Positions 14,806-22,274 are shown, numbered from the stretch's first letter. The stretch: DNA of 27,915 bases from Candidatus Gottesmanbacteria bacterium (GCA_016199185.1 JACQHE010000024.1:1-27915); one strand, 5' to 3'. The notes: generated by a model from the letters alone, not told the origin. Program-made: numbers and translations.

Positions 14806-15676
14806 TATCCGACTCATTAAGCGAAGAATCAAGTCCGCTAAAAACATCGCGCAGATCACCAAGGCGATGGAATTGGTCGCCGCCTCCCGCATGCGCCGCG
14901 CCCAACAAGCGGCGGTAGCAGGGAAAGCCTACGCGCAGAAAATCTACGAGATGGTGTTGGATTTAGCTCCGCGCGTGGATGCCCTCCATCATCCGCTCCT
15001 CGCCAAGCCCAAAACGCTGACAGGGTCTCGCCTTGTCATCGTGATAGCCACCAATAAGGGGCTCTGCGGCGGGCTTAACACCAACCTTTTCCGTTTCCTG
15101 GGGCGAGAGTATACGGATCTTGGAAAATCAAACTACGTGGTCCTGGGTAAAAAAGCCGCGTTTTTCCTCTCCCGTATGGGGAGCGACCGCCTCGTCGCCG
15201 ATTTCTCCCAGGAGATCCCGTTTGTTCGTTCGGTACCGGCCATGACGGCCATGGTGAGCCAGGAGTACATTGCGGGCCGCTATGACGGCGTGGATTTGGT
15301 GTACAATGAGTTTATCTCGGCGCTCAAACAACATCCGAGGAAGAAAACGATTTTACCCCTTACGATAGAAGGGGTCGACGCATCAACGCATTCACGCATT
15401 AACGCATCACGCCACCATGATATGCTCATCGAGCCGGACCACCAGACGGTATTCGCGGCGCTGCTGCCGCATTATCTGGAAAATCAAATTCGCGATGCCA
15501 TCCTTCAGGCAGAGGCAAGCGAACAATCAGCCAGAATGATTGCTATGCGAAACGCGACGGATAACGCCACGGGGCTTATGAGCGATCTCACGCTGGTATA
15601 CAATAAAGCACGTCAGGAAAAGATCACCTATGAGATTACGGATATGGTGACTGCTCGACTCGGCGTCGAGCAGTAA
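14798..15676 (+). CDS. atpG: ATP synthase F1 subunit gamma
   Basis: This 292-residue central rotor subunit begins MANIRLIKRRIKSAKNIAQI and KAMELVAASRMRRAQ, the standard N-terminal helix. NKGLCGGLNTNLF lies near residue 85. The C-terminal helix is RMIAMRNATDNATGLMSDL with the YNKARQEKITYEI tail. The ATG at 14798 matches family N-termini; the in-frame ATG at 14759 would add 13 unrelated residues and lies inside atpA. A tandem 8-bp repeat encodes an extra loop (DASTHSRINASR) between LPLTIEG and MLIEPD. The gene is followed by an AT-rich repeat rather than a direct overlap with atpD. Confidence 0.95.
   Translation: MANIRLIKRRIKSAKNIAQITKAMELVAASRMRRAQQAAVAGKAYAQKIYEMVLDLAPRVDALHHPLLAKPKTLTGSRLVIVIATNKGLCGGLNTNLFRFLGREYTDLGKSNYVVLGKKAAFFLSRMGSDRLVADFSQEIPFVRSVPAMTAMVSQEYIAGRYDGVDLVYNEFISALKQHPRKKTILPLTIEGVDASTHSRINASRHHDMLIEPDHQTVFAALLPHYLENQIRDAILQAEASEQSARMIAMRNATDNATGLMSDLTLVYNKARQEKITYEITDMVTARLGVEQ
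15378..15409 (+). repeat. Tandem 8-bp repeat inside atpG
   Basis: Four consecutive copies of ACGCATNN are seen: ACGCATCA, ACGCATTC, ACGCATTA, ACGCATCA. It encodes a Ser/Thr/His-rich loop between conserved gamma-subunit segments without disturbing the frame. Confidence 0.85.
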
Positions 15677-15796
15677 GAATCTACAAATGGCAAATCTACA
15701 AATATGCAAATGAATGGAAAAATGTGCGAATGATTTAATCATTTTGTTATTACATTATTCATTTGTAGATTTGTTTATTTGCAGATTTGTAGATTG
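15677..15796. repeat. AT-rich palindromic repeat, copy 1 (atpG-atpD gap)
   Basis: The left arm (AATCTACAAATGGCAAATC, then TACAAATATGCAAATGAAT) and the right arm (ATTCATTTGTAGATTTG, then GCAGATTTGTAGATT) are inverted. A central AATGATTTAATCATT lies between them. The copy at 17207-17319 shares the same arms and centre. Confidence 0.8.
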
Positions 15797-15810
15797 ATCG
15801 AGGCATACGT

Positions 15811-17208
15811 ATGAATCAGATAAATATGCGTTTTAAAAAAGAGTCGGTAAAACAGAATCAAGGTACGATTGTCCAGGTCATCGGTGTCGTGGTCGATGTT
15901 GAGTTTAATGAAGAGTATCTGCCGGCGATTTACGAAGCGCTTACCGCGGGAGAACTCGTTTTGGAAGTTGCCGCACAATTAGGAGATGACCGTGTGCGCG
16001 CGATTGCCCTGGGTCCTACCGACGGACTTCGGCGCGGTGACACGGTGACGGCAACGGGCTCCCCGATCCGCGTGCCGGTGGGCAAAAAGACGCTGGGGAG
16101 GATTTTTAATGTGGTAGGCGAGCCGATTGATACCAAAGGCCCTATAAACGCCACGAAAACCTATCCCATCCACCGGCAGGCTCCTCTCCTCGTCCAGCAA
16201 AGCACCAAGCAGGAGGTCTTGGAAACCGGCATCAAAGTCATAGATCTCATCGCTCCATTCGTGAAAGGCGGCAAAGTCGCCATCTTCGGCGGCGCGGGAG
16301 TGGGTAAAACCGTTCTTATTCAGGAGCTTATCCATAATGTGGCAGAAGTGCACGGCGGCGTTTCGGTATTTGCCGGTGTGGGAGAGCGCTCTCGCGAAGG
16401 CAATGACCTCTGGCGCGAGATGAAAGAGAGCGGCGTCATCGACAAAACTGCCTTGGTGTTTGGCCAGATGAACGAGCCGCCGGGAGCCAGACTGCGGGTT
16501 GCACTCACCGGGCTTACGATGGCCGAGTATTTCCGTGATGAAGAAGGACAGGATGTCCTTCTCTTTATTGATAATATATTTCGTTTTGCTCAGGCGGGGA
16601 GCGAGGTTTCGGCACTTCTGGGACGCATTCCCTCGGCCGTAGGGTATCAGCCGACGCTTGCCTCCGAAATGGGCGCGCTGCAGGAGCGGATTACCTCGAC
16701 CAAGAAGGGATCAGTGACGAGTGTGCAGGCGGTGTACGTGCCGGCGGACGACTATACGGATCCGGCGCCTGTTGCCACGTTCGCGCATCTGGACAGCTCG
16801 ATTTCGCTCGAGCGTTCTATTGCCGAGCAGGGACTGTATCCGGCCGTAGATCCCTTGGCATCCAACTCGCGGATCCTGGAGCCCGGCGTGGTCGGCCGCG
16901 AACACTACGACGTCGCCCGAGGCGTCCAGCGGGTACTCCAACGGTACAAGGACCTGCAGGATATCATCGCCATTTTGGGCATGGAGGAGCTTTCCGAGGA
17001 AGATAAGCTTACCGTGTCGCGCGCGCGCAAGATTCAACGCTTTTTGACCCAGCCCATGTCTGTGGCTGAAGCATTCACTGCCCGGGAGGGGAAATACGTA
17101 TCGAGGGAAGATACGGTCCGAGGATTCAAAGAAATATTGGAGGGCAAACATGACAGTAAACCCGAGCAGGCGTTTTACATGGTAGGAACGATAGAAGAGG
17201 TCAAATAA
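15811..17208 (+). CDS. atpD: ATP synthase F1 subunit beta
   Basis: This 465-residue catalytic subunit carries Walker A GGAGVGKT at 160-167 and the catalytic carboxylate E192 in GVGERSREGNDL. It also has the Walker B region DVLLFIDNIFRFAQAGSEVS and the DELSEED-type lever as MEELSEEDKLTV. The ATG at 15811 is backed by a GAGG ribosome site seven bases upstream. The first 18 residues (MNQINMRFKKESVKQNQG) exceed the usual N-terminus and follow directly on the AT-rich repeat; M6 at 15826 is an alternative start. The gene is bracketed by two copies of that repeat, unlike every other gene of the operon. Confidence 0.97.
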   Translation: MNQINMRFKKESVKQNQGTIVQVIGVVVDVEFNEEYLPAIYEALTAGELVLEVAAQLGDDRVRAIALGPTDGLRRGDTVTATGSPIRVPVGKKTLGRIFNVVGEPIDTKGPINATKTYPIHRQAPLLVQQSTKQEVLETGIKVIDLIAPFVKGGKVAIFGGAGVGKTVLIQELIHNVAEVHGGVSVFAGVGERSREGNDLWREMKESGVIDKTALVFGQMNEPPGARLRVALTGLTMAEYFRDEEGQDVLLFIDNIFRFAQAGSEVSALLGRIPSAVGYQPTLASEMGALQERITSTKKGSVTSVQAVYVPADDYTDPAPVATFAHLDSSISLERSIAEQGLYPAVDPLASNSRILEPGVVGREHYDVARGVQRVLQRYKDLQDIIAILGMEELSEEDKLTVSRARKIQRFLTQPMSVAEAFTAREGKYVSREDTVRGFKEILEGKHDSKPEQAFYMVGTIEEVK

Positions 17209-17319
17209 ATCTACAAATAAACAAATATGCAAATATACAAATGAATGGCTTAATTCATTCAATGATTAAATCATTCAAACATTAATTTGAATATTTGTAG
17301 ATTAGTAGATTTGTAGATT
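17207..17319. repeat. AT-rich palindromic repeat, copy 2 (atpD-atpC gap)
   Basis: It begins in the atpD stop codon (AAATCTACAAATAAACAAAT), continues with ATGCAAATATACAAATGAAT, a centre CAATGATTAAATCATTC, and a right arm ending TAGATTTGTAGATT directly before the atpC ATG. It leaves no Shine-Dalgarno for atpC. Confidence 0.8.
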
Positions 17320-17754
17320 ATGGACTCTTTTCTTCTCGAAATCATCACTCCGGAGCGCACAGCCTACACCGATAGCGTGGATGCGCTGCGGGTGCCCACA
17401 CCGGACGGCACGATCGGCATCTTACCCAAACACGTGGGTCTTTTTACGGTGCTTTCCGAAGGAGAGATCAAAATCGCCGTTTCCGGCAAAGAGCTGTATC
17501 TGGCAATCGGCGGGGGATTCATGGAGGTAGAGAAAGACAAGGTATCCATTCTCGTTTCGCGCGCCGTTCACGCTGATGAACTCAACGAAGCTGCGATCAG
17601 AAACGCTCACGCTCGCGCACGGGACATTATCGTGCGAAAAGTCAAAGGCGAGGAACTGGCTGCGGCCCAAGCGGTCCTGCGGCGCTCGATCCTGGAGATG
17701 AGAGTGATCCGCCGCCACCGGACAGGCCATACGCCGACCCTTTCCATCAACTAA
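17320..17754 (+). CDS. atpC: ATP synthase F1 subunit epsilon
   Basis: This 144-residue rotor subunit couples gamma to the c-ring and can inhibit ATP hydrolysis. The N-terminal beta sandwich is clear (FLLEIITPERTAYTDSVDAL, VPTPDGTIGILPKHVGLFT, LAIGGGFMEVEKDKVSIL). The C-terminal part from about residue 88 is the helical hairpin (ADELNEAAIRNAHARARDII). The ATG immediately follows the AT-rich repeat, so no ribosome site is visible, yet MDSFLLEIITPE is the expected N-terminus. It is the last gene of the operon. Confidence 0.93.
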   Translation: MDSFLLEIITPERTAYTDSVDALRVPTPDGTIGILPKHVGLFTVLSEGEIKIAVSGKELYLAIGGGFMEVEKDKVSILVSRAVHADELNEAAIRNAHARARDIIVRKVKGEELAAAQAVLRRSILEMRVIRRHRTGHTPTLSIN

Positions 17755-17783
17755 TTGACAGGCGTCATAGGGGGGCGTACACT
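17755..17783 (+). promoter_or_regulatory. Sigma70-type promoter of the CBS gene
   Basis: A perfect TTGACA (17755-17760), starting at the atpC stop codon, is followed after 17 bases by TACACT (17778-17783). A predicted start near 17790 would leave an AGAGG ribosome site at 17789-17793, ten bases before the ATG. Confidence 0.55.
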
Positions 17784-17803
17784 TCGTCAGAGGTTTAAAG
17801 ATT

Positions 17804-18292
17804 ATGGTTGTCGGTGATGTGATGAGTAAAAAAGTAACGACCGTCAAGCCCGATACTTCCTTACGGGAGTTATGGAAAACGATTTTTACGCGCAAGGTCA
17901 ACGCCGTACCGGTGGTTGACGCGAAGGGAACGATGCTGGGCATCATCACGAAGGATGACATTTTACGTCTTCTGTATCCCAACTACGAAGATCTGATGGA
18001 GGGATTGTTCTCCTCGTACGATTTTGAGGAAATGGAAAACCGCATCCACGAGCTCAACGCGAAGAAAGCTCGCGACCTCATGTGTAAGCGCGTCATTTAT
18101 ACGCGTGAAGATACGCCCATCATGCGCGCGCTCTCCCGCATGATCAGCAAAAACGTCAACCAATTACCGGTATTGTCCCGAACAACCGATAAGCTGGTTG
18201 GCATTGTAGCCAAGGGCGATATCTTCCGTGCGTTATTCAAAAAACACCTGACGCATTTTCCCCCCTTGACGAAACGACGCGCGTCCCGTTAG
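17804..18292 (+). CDS. Stand-alone CBS-domain-pair protein
   Basis: This 162-residue soluble protein consists almost entirely of two CBS motifs. CBS1 spans about residues 1-60 (VGDVMSKKVTTVKPDTSLRE, VNAVPVVDAKGTMLGIITKDDIL). CBS2 spans about 88-148 (ARDLMCKRVIYTREDTPIM, VNQLPVLSRTTDKLVGIVAKGDIF). CBS pairs usually bind adenine nucleotides and act as energy or ligand sensors; the partner here is unknown. The linker (about 60-87) is acidic. It has its own promoter and lies between the ATP synthase and pyrimidine operons. The promoter of the next operon overlaps its last codons. Confidence 0.88.
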   Translation: MVVGDVMSKKVTTVKPDTSLRELWKTIFTRKVNAVPVVDAKGTMLGIITKDDILRLLYPNYEDLMEGLFSSYDFEEMENRIHELNAKKARDLMCKRVIYTREDTPIMRALSRMISKNVNQLPVLSRTTDKLVGIVAKGDIFRALFKKHLTHFPPLTKRRASR

Positions 18293-18295
18293 ACT
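18266..18295 (+). promoter_or_regulatory. Candidate promoter of the pyrimidine operon
   Basis: TTGACG (18266-18271) and TAGACT (18290-18295) are separated by 18 bases, within the last codons of the CBS gene. The predicted start is near 18302. This gives a leader of about 80 bases that contains a small ORF and a terminator hairpin before the first gene at 18383. Confidence 0.45.
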
Positions 18296-18315
18296 CTATT
18301 CCCAGGGGCCAACAC

Positions 18316-18357
18316 ATGATACACCTGGAAATTACACACTACTATTTTTATTTTTAG
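18316..18357 (+). CDS. Putative leader peptide MIHLEITHYYFYF
   Basis: This is a 13-codon ORF with an AGGGG ribosome site (18304-18308) seven bases before its ATG. It ends in the aromatic run HYYFYF, encoded by the U-rich CACTACTATTTTTATTTT, and a TAG stop. The terminator stem starts one or two bases after the stop. The layout matches leader peptides of attenuated operons (for example pheST, or pyrL ahead of pyrBI). It could be a chance ORF in AT-rich DNA. An upstream stem (CCAGG at 18302-18306 with CCTGG at 18324-18328) may compete with other folds of the leader. Confidence 0.45.
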   Translation: MIHLEITHYYFYF

Positions 18358-18358
18358 A

Positions 18359-18382
18359 AGAGCCCTCCCCGGCTCTTTTTTT
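18359..18382 (+). terminator. Intrinsic terminator, possibly an attenuator
   Basis: AGAGCC (18359-18364), a six-base CTCCCC loop, and GGCTCT (18371-18376) are followed by a T-run to about 18381. The next gene starts at 18383, immediately after the T-run. It may end transcription from the CBS gene and also act as a regulated attenuator for the operon whose promoter is at 18266-18295. Confidence 0.8.
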
Positions 18383-19858
18383 ATGAAACAAACGGAGAAC
18401 CCGCTTCAGCATCTTATAGCCTTTTCATCGTCTTTGTTTTACGGCACGATCGAGCACTATCGGAAACTCGGCCTTCAGTATGCTGATGTGCCGGCAATTG
18501 TGGGGATTACCGGAGCATGTGAAAATGTTGATACCCTTTTTAAGGTGGGAAACCGTCTCAATTTGCCGTTATTTTTTACGCAAACCGGGCAACTTGCGCT
18601 TGAACAAGCGCTTCAGACCAGTCATGGAGCCTATACTATTATTCATTCAGGAAGAGATGAAGAGATTGAAGATGAGCGCCACCTGCGGCAGTTCAGGCTG
18701 ACCGAGGAGGAGTTTGATTGTACGTTTGCGGGTATGACCCGGGCGTCCTACGATGAAGAACGCATGTACGAGGCGCTCCTTATCCATATCGAAAAAGCGA
18801 CAAAGGCGATGATACGCGCTGTCGCGCTCGAGCATCAAAAAACGCTTACGGATTACTACGGGCGCGACGCGGGCGCGCTTAAAGCGATTTTGGAACGGCC
18901 CTATCTTCGGATTCTTTACGAAGAGGCAGTAGCACTCCTTCGTAGTAACGGCTATCCACAGCTTAGGTTTGGTGATGATTTGGGGGCCGAGCATGAAGCA
19001 AAAATAGTTGAGCTCGTCAATACAAGGACAAAACACTACGGCGGGCAGATCGGTGCGTGGTCGCCGGTATTTATCATGCGCTATCCCAAAGAGATCAAAT
19101 TTTTCAATATGAAAGTATCGGCGAGGGACGAACGGGTCGTGTTATCTGCCGATTGCATATTCCCTTATTCCGGTGAGGCCGTGGGGTCGGCAGTTCGGGA
19201 GCACGACGGCATCAAGCTTCTCGTGCGGCTCCTTACGTCGACGATGTACAAGTTGCACGAGCAGCGTGGCGGCACGTACGAGGACTTTAAATGGTATACG
19301 GAAGGGATGATCGTTTCGCAAAAAACACTGCCCCATGCGGGCTACGGCATCGGTAATGAACGCATCATCCAGTTTATTTTGGGATTGGGCGATATCCGTC
19401 AGTGTTCGATATTTTCACGTATGAGCGATCAGACGCACGATTGGGACGTGAGTCGCCGCGGAGGTCTTCCTATGATCGAGCACAAAAAAACCGTGCTTCT
19501 TTCAATCGGCAGGCAAGAGAATAAGGAAAAACTTTTGCCCTACCTCAAGCGCATTAAACACGACGGCCACATCTTTTACGCGACGGACAAAACGCACGCG
19601 TTTTTGGGGCGCTATGGCGTACCGACGACAAAAGTGTATAAGATCAGCGAGCAAAACAGTCCGAACCTGCGGGACCTTTTGGGGAAAGACATGTTTGACC
19701 TCATCGTCAACATTCCCACCCACGCCAGTGGCGACGGTGATGAGGTTTCTGACGGGCGCTTCATACGACGGTCGGCAGTAGAAACAGGGACGACGCTTAT
19801 CACGGATACGGCCGTAGCACAGCATCTCTTTGAAACACTGGGGAAACGTCTTTCATAA
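18383..19858 (+). CDS. AsnRS-like class II core fused to a CarB-type MGS domain
   Basis: This is a 491-residue two-part protein. Residues about 1-350 resemble the catalytic core of asparaginyl-tRNA synthetase without the N-terminal anticodon-binding OB fold. Visible motifs are FFTQTGQLALEQAL (64-77), motif 2 as GRDEE with R91 and E93, RHLRQFRLTEEE (99-110), FGDDLGAEHE (196-205), RYPKEIKFFNM (233-243), GEAVGS (264-269), and motif 3 as HAGYGIGNER (318-327). Archaeal AsnRS paralogues of this shape make asparagine from aspartate, ATP and ammonia. Residues about 368-491 form a methylglyoxal-synthase-like domain as in CarB (VLLSIG, FYATDKTHAFLGRYGV, DLIVNIP, GRFIRRSAVETGTTLITDTAVA), where it binds UMP or other effectors. 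Heading a pyr operon, it may be an aspartate-activating enzyme tuned by nucleotides. A catalytic role in pyrimidine synthesis is unproven. It has no Shine-Dalgarno: a terminator abuts the ATG. Confidence 0.8.
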   Translation: MKQTENPLQHLIAFSSSLFYGTIEHYRKLGLQYADVPAIVGITGACENVDTLFKVGNRLNLPLFFTQTGQLALEQALQTSHGAYTIIHSGRDEEIEDERHLRQFRLTEEEFDCTFAGMTRASYDEERMYEALLIHIEKATKAMIRAVALEHQKTLTDYYGRDAGALKAILERPYLRILYEEAVALLRSNGYPQLRFGDDLGAEHEAKIVELVNTRTKHYGGQIGAWSPVFIMRYPKEIKFFNMKVSARDERVVLSADCIFPYSGEAVGSAVREHDGIKLLVRLLTSTMYKLHEQRGGTYEDFKWYTEGMIVSQKTLPHAGYGIGNERIIQFILGLGDIRQCSIFSRMSDQTHDWDVSRRGGLPMIEHKKTVLLSIGRQENKEKLLPYLKRIKHDGHIFYATDKTHAFLGRYGVPTTKVYKISEQNSPNLRDLLGKDMFDLIVNIPTHASGDGDEVSDGRFIRRSAVETGTTLITDTAVAQHLFETLGKRLS

Positions 19859-19863
19859 AGGAA

Positions 19864-20928
19864 ATGTTTTACGATCCGGCGCATACGTACGAAGAAAACT
19901 ACCATGAAGGGCCGTGGGGAGATTTTGGTGCGTTTGAGAGGGGAGACGGGAAATCCTACGGTGTGTTTTTTGGGCACACGCTTACCTCACCCATTGGTAT
20001 TGGCGCAGGGATATTACCCACGAGCAGGCACATAGAAGCAGCCGTGATAGCGGGATTTGATCCGGTGACGTATAAAACGGTGCGAAGACGCGAGCGTCCA
20101 AGTAACCCGTTTCCCAACATGGTGCGGCTGTATCCGAAAGGCACGGATATCCATCCGGATGATACGGTTGTTGGGAACGTGGACATGCGCGGCTTTGACG
20201 TAACGAAGGATGGCGCCACCAACTCTTTCGGTGTGCCGTCAAAGACGCCCGACGTGTGGCAGCCGGATCTGGCGCGAGCTGTGGCAATAGCGAAGGGGAA
20301 AGCCACGCTCATCGCAAGCTTCATGGGCACAATGCGAGACGGCATGTCACGAGAAGCGTATATTGCAGACTTTGTGGAAACCGCACGCCTTGTCAAACAA
20401 ACGGCCGTCCCCGTTATGGAAGTAAATTTATCCTGCCCCAATGTCTCCGGCATTCACGGACTCGTGTGTCACGACATTGAGACGTCCGCGGCAATACTGG
20501 CCGCCCTCCACGAGGCCAAGGGTGATACGCCGCTGTTGGTCAAAATCGCCTATTTTCCCCCCGAGGGTCCGCTTGAACCGCTGCTCGAGAGCATCCACCA
20601 GTATGCGGATGGCGTCGTTGCCGTCAACGCCATCCACGCCAAGGTGGTGGATAAGGAGGGCAAGCAATTGTTGCCCGGAGACTCCTCGCGGCTCTACAGC
20701 GGTACGTGTGGCAGGATGGTTCGTTGGGCAGGTTTGGAGATGGCGGAGCGCATGCTGTCGTATAAAAAGAAAAAAGAGTGGAGGGATTTTGTCGTTGTTG
20801 GCGTCGGTGGCGTCACGACACCCGAGGATTACCGTTTGTATAAAACGATTGGGGTTGACGTGGTCGAATCCGTCACCGGCGCCAACTGGCGCCCGGAACT
20901 GGCATATGAAATTTCAGCAAAAACTTGA
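19864..20928 (+). CDS. pyrD: Dihydroorotate dehydrogenase, class 1-like
   Basis: This is a 354-residue flavoenzyme that oxidises dihydroorotate to orotate. The core has FMN/substrate elements: the start of the barrel SPIGIGAGI (42-50), YKTVRRR with K71, TNSFGVPSK (119-127), and NLSCPN (188-193), whose C191 is the class 1 catalytic base (class 2 enzymes have Ser). GVGGV and VVESVTGANWRPEL close the FMN phosphate site. There is no N-terminal membrane anchor, consistent with a soluble class 1 enzyme. The electron acceptor cannot be read from the sequence, and no pyrK is present. It starts 5 bases after the AsnRS-MGS gene and overlaps pyrF by 23 bases. Confidence 0.9.
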   Translation: MFYDPAHTYEENYHEGPWGDFGAFERGDGKSYGVFFGHTLTSPIGIGAGILPTSRHIEAAVIAGFDPVTYKTVRRRERPSNPFPNMVRLYPKGTDIHPDDTVVGNVDMRGFDVTKDGATNSFGVPSKTPDVWQPDLARAVAIAKGKATLIASFMGTMRDGMSREAYIADFVETARLVKQTAVPVMEVNLSCPNVSGIHGLVCHDIETSAAILAALHEAKGDTPLLVKIAYFPPEGPLEPLLESIHQYADGVVAVNAIHAKVVDKEGKQLLPGDSSRLYSGTCGRMVRWAGLEMAERMLSYKKKKEWRDFVVVGVGGVTTPEDYRLYKTIGVDVVESVTGANWRPELAYEISAKT

Positions 20929-21658
20929 CGCCATTGTCGCCAAAAATAATTCCCTTCTGTGCGTGGGATTGGATAGCACGGTGGATGAGCAGTTTACTTT
21001 CAATAAAACCATCATTGACGCGACGCAGGATCTCGTATGCGCATATAAGCCCAATAGCGCGTTTTACGAAGCACGCGGAGCTCAAGGAATAACAGAGCTT
21101 AAAATGACGTGTGACTATCTACGCGAGGCGTATCCGGACATTCCCATTATCCTGGACGCCAAACGCGGCGATATCGGGAGTACGAATGAGGGGTACGTTG
21201 CCTACGCATTTGATTATCTTGGTGTTGACGCAATTACCCTCCATCCGTATCTAGGATGCGAAGCATTGCAGCCGTTTCTTGCGCGCAAAGACAAGGGGTG
21301 CATCATCCTTTGTCGAACAAGTAATCCCGGTGCTACCGAATTTCAGGATGCCCTGTATAGAACAGTTGCCGAACACGTTGTTCATGAGTGGAACACGAAC
21401 GGCAATTGTCTGCTGGTCGTCGGAGCCCCCTACCCCGAGGAACTAGCTATTGTACGACGTATTGTTGGCGATATGATCCTTCTCGTTCCCGGAATTGGTA
21501 CGCAGGGAGGCGATGTTGAAAAAACAGTCAAAGCGGGAAGGAACGCAAAGGGTTCTGGTATGATCATTAACGCATCCCGTAGTATTATTCTTTCAGAAAA
21601 CGCGCGCGAAGAAGCGCGTATCGTCCGCGATGAAATCAACAATTATAGACATACTTAA
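20906..21658 (+). CDS. pyrF: Orotidine 5'-phosphate decarboxylase
   Basis: This 250-residue enzyme converts OMP to UMP. The catalytic block DAKRGDIGST (84-93) carries the Asp-Lys-Asp set (D84, K86, D89). CVGLDS at the first strand, YKPNSAFYE, ITLHPYLG and LVPGIGTQGG (phosphate loop) define the pyrF subfamily that includes mycobacterial enzymes. The start ATG at 20906 lies inside the end of pyrD; upstream in-frame extension is only out-of-frame pyrD sequence. It overlaps pyrE by 29 bases, so the pair is translationally linked. Confidence 0.94.
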   Translation: MKFQQKLDAIVAKNNSLLCVGLDSTVDEQFTFNKTIIDATQDLVCAYKPNSAFYEARGAQGITELKMTCDYLREAYPDIPIILDAKRGDIGSTNEGYVAYAFDYLGVDAITLHPYLGCEALQPFLARKDKGCIILCRTSNPGATEFQDALYRTVAEHVVHEWNTNGNCLLVVGAPYPEELAIVRRIVGDMILLVPGIGTQGGDVEKTVKAGRNAKGSGMIINASRSIILSENAREEARIVRDEINNYRHT

Positions 21659-22262
21659 AGCAGTTGGCGCCGTACTGACGGATGATCATTTTGTGTATAC
21701 CTCCGGCAAGCACGGGAGCGTGTATATCAATAAAGACGCGCTCTACCCGCATACAGAAGAGACTTCGCGAGTCGGGGAAATGTTTGCCCAAAAGTTTAAG
21801 GACACGGATATTGACGTCGTAGCAGGTCCGGCGCTTGGCGGCATCATCCTTTCCCAATGGACTGCATATCATCTGTCATTGCTAAAGGGTAAAAAGGTGC
21901 TTGGTGTTTACACGGAGAAAACGCCAGAGAAAAATCAGGTATTCACCCGAGGATACGATAGATTGGTCAAAGGCAAAAATGTTTTAGTCATTGAGGATTT
22001 AACGACAACCGGCGGGTCGGTCCGTAAAGTTGTCGATAGTGTGAAGGCTGCCGGTGGGAATGTTGTAGCCGTCTGCGTCATGGTCAATCGCGACCCTGTG
22101 GGTGTCACGACGGAAGTCGTTGGCGGACCTTTTTCTGCCTTGGGGGTTCTGAAAGCAGAAGCATTTGAAGAGGCTGATTGCCCTCTATGCCAAAAAGGAA
22201 TTCCTATTAATACTTCCGTCGGACACGGCAAGAAGTATCTTGAAGCCAAGGCCAAGGCCTGA
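21630..22262 (+). CDS. pyrE: Orotate phosphoribosyltransferase
   Basis: This 210-residue enzyme joins orotate and PRPP to give OMP. The PRPP-binding motif is VLVIEDLTTTGGS (118-130). The N-terminal substrate part (FVYTSGKHGSVYINKDALYP) and GPALGGIILSQ are typical of PyrE-type transferases. The C-terminus carries a C-P-L-C pair (EADCPLCQKGIPINTSVGHGKKYLE) seen in a subset of this family. It overlaps pyrF and precedes upp by 12 bases, in step order pyrD-pyrF-pyrE. Confidence 0.93.
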   Translation: MKSTIIDILKAVGAVLTDDHFVYTSGKHGSVYINKDALYPHTEETSRVGEMFAQKFKDTDIDVVAGPALGGIILSQWTAYHLSLLKGKKVLGVYTEKTPEKNQVFTRGYDRLVKGKNVLVIEDLTTTGGSVRKVVDSVKAAGGNVVAVCVMVNRDPVGVTTEVVGGPFSALGVLKAEAFEEADCPLCQKGIPINTSVGHGKKYLEAKAKA

Positions 22263-22274
22263 TACAGTGATCTC

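Noticed and set aside
18383..19858. Annotation as a true asparaginyl-tRNA synthetase
   Set aside because: It lacks the N-terminal anticodon-binding OB fold and carries a C-terminal MGS domain; GatCAB in the same window can supply Asn-tRNA instead.
20441..20905. Long N-terminal extension of pyrF
   Set aside because: It is the shifted frame of pyrD; OMP decarboxylase homology begins at the ATG at 20906.
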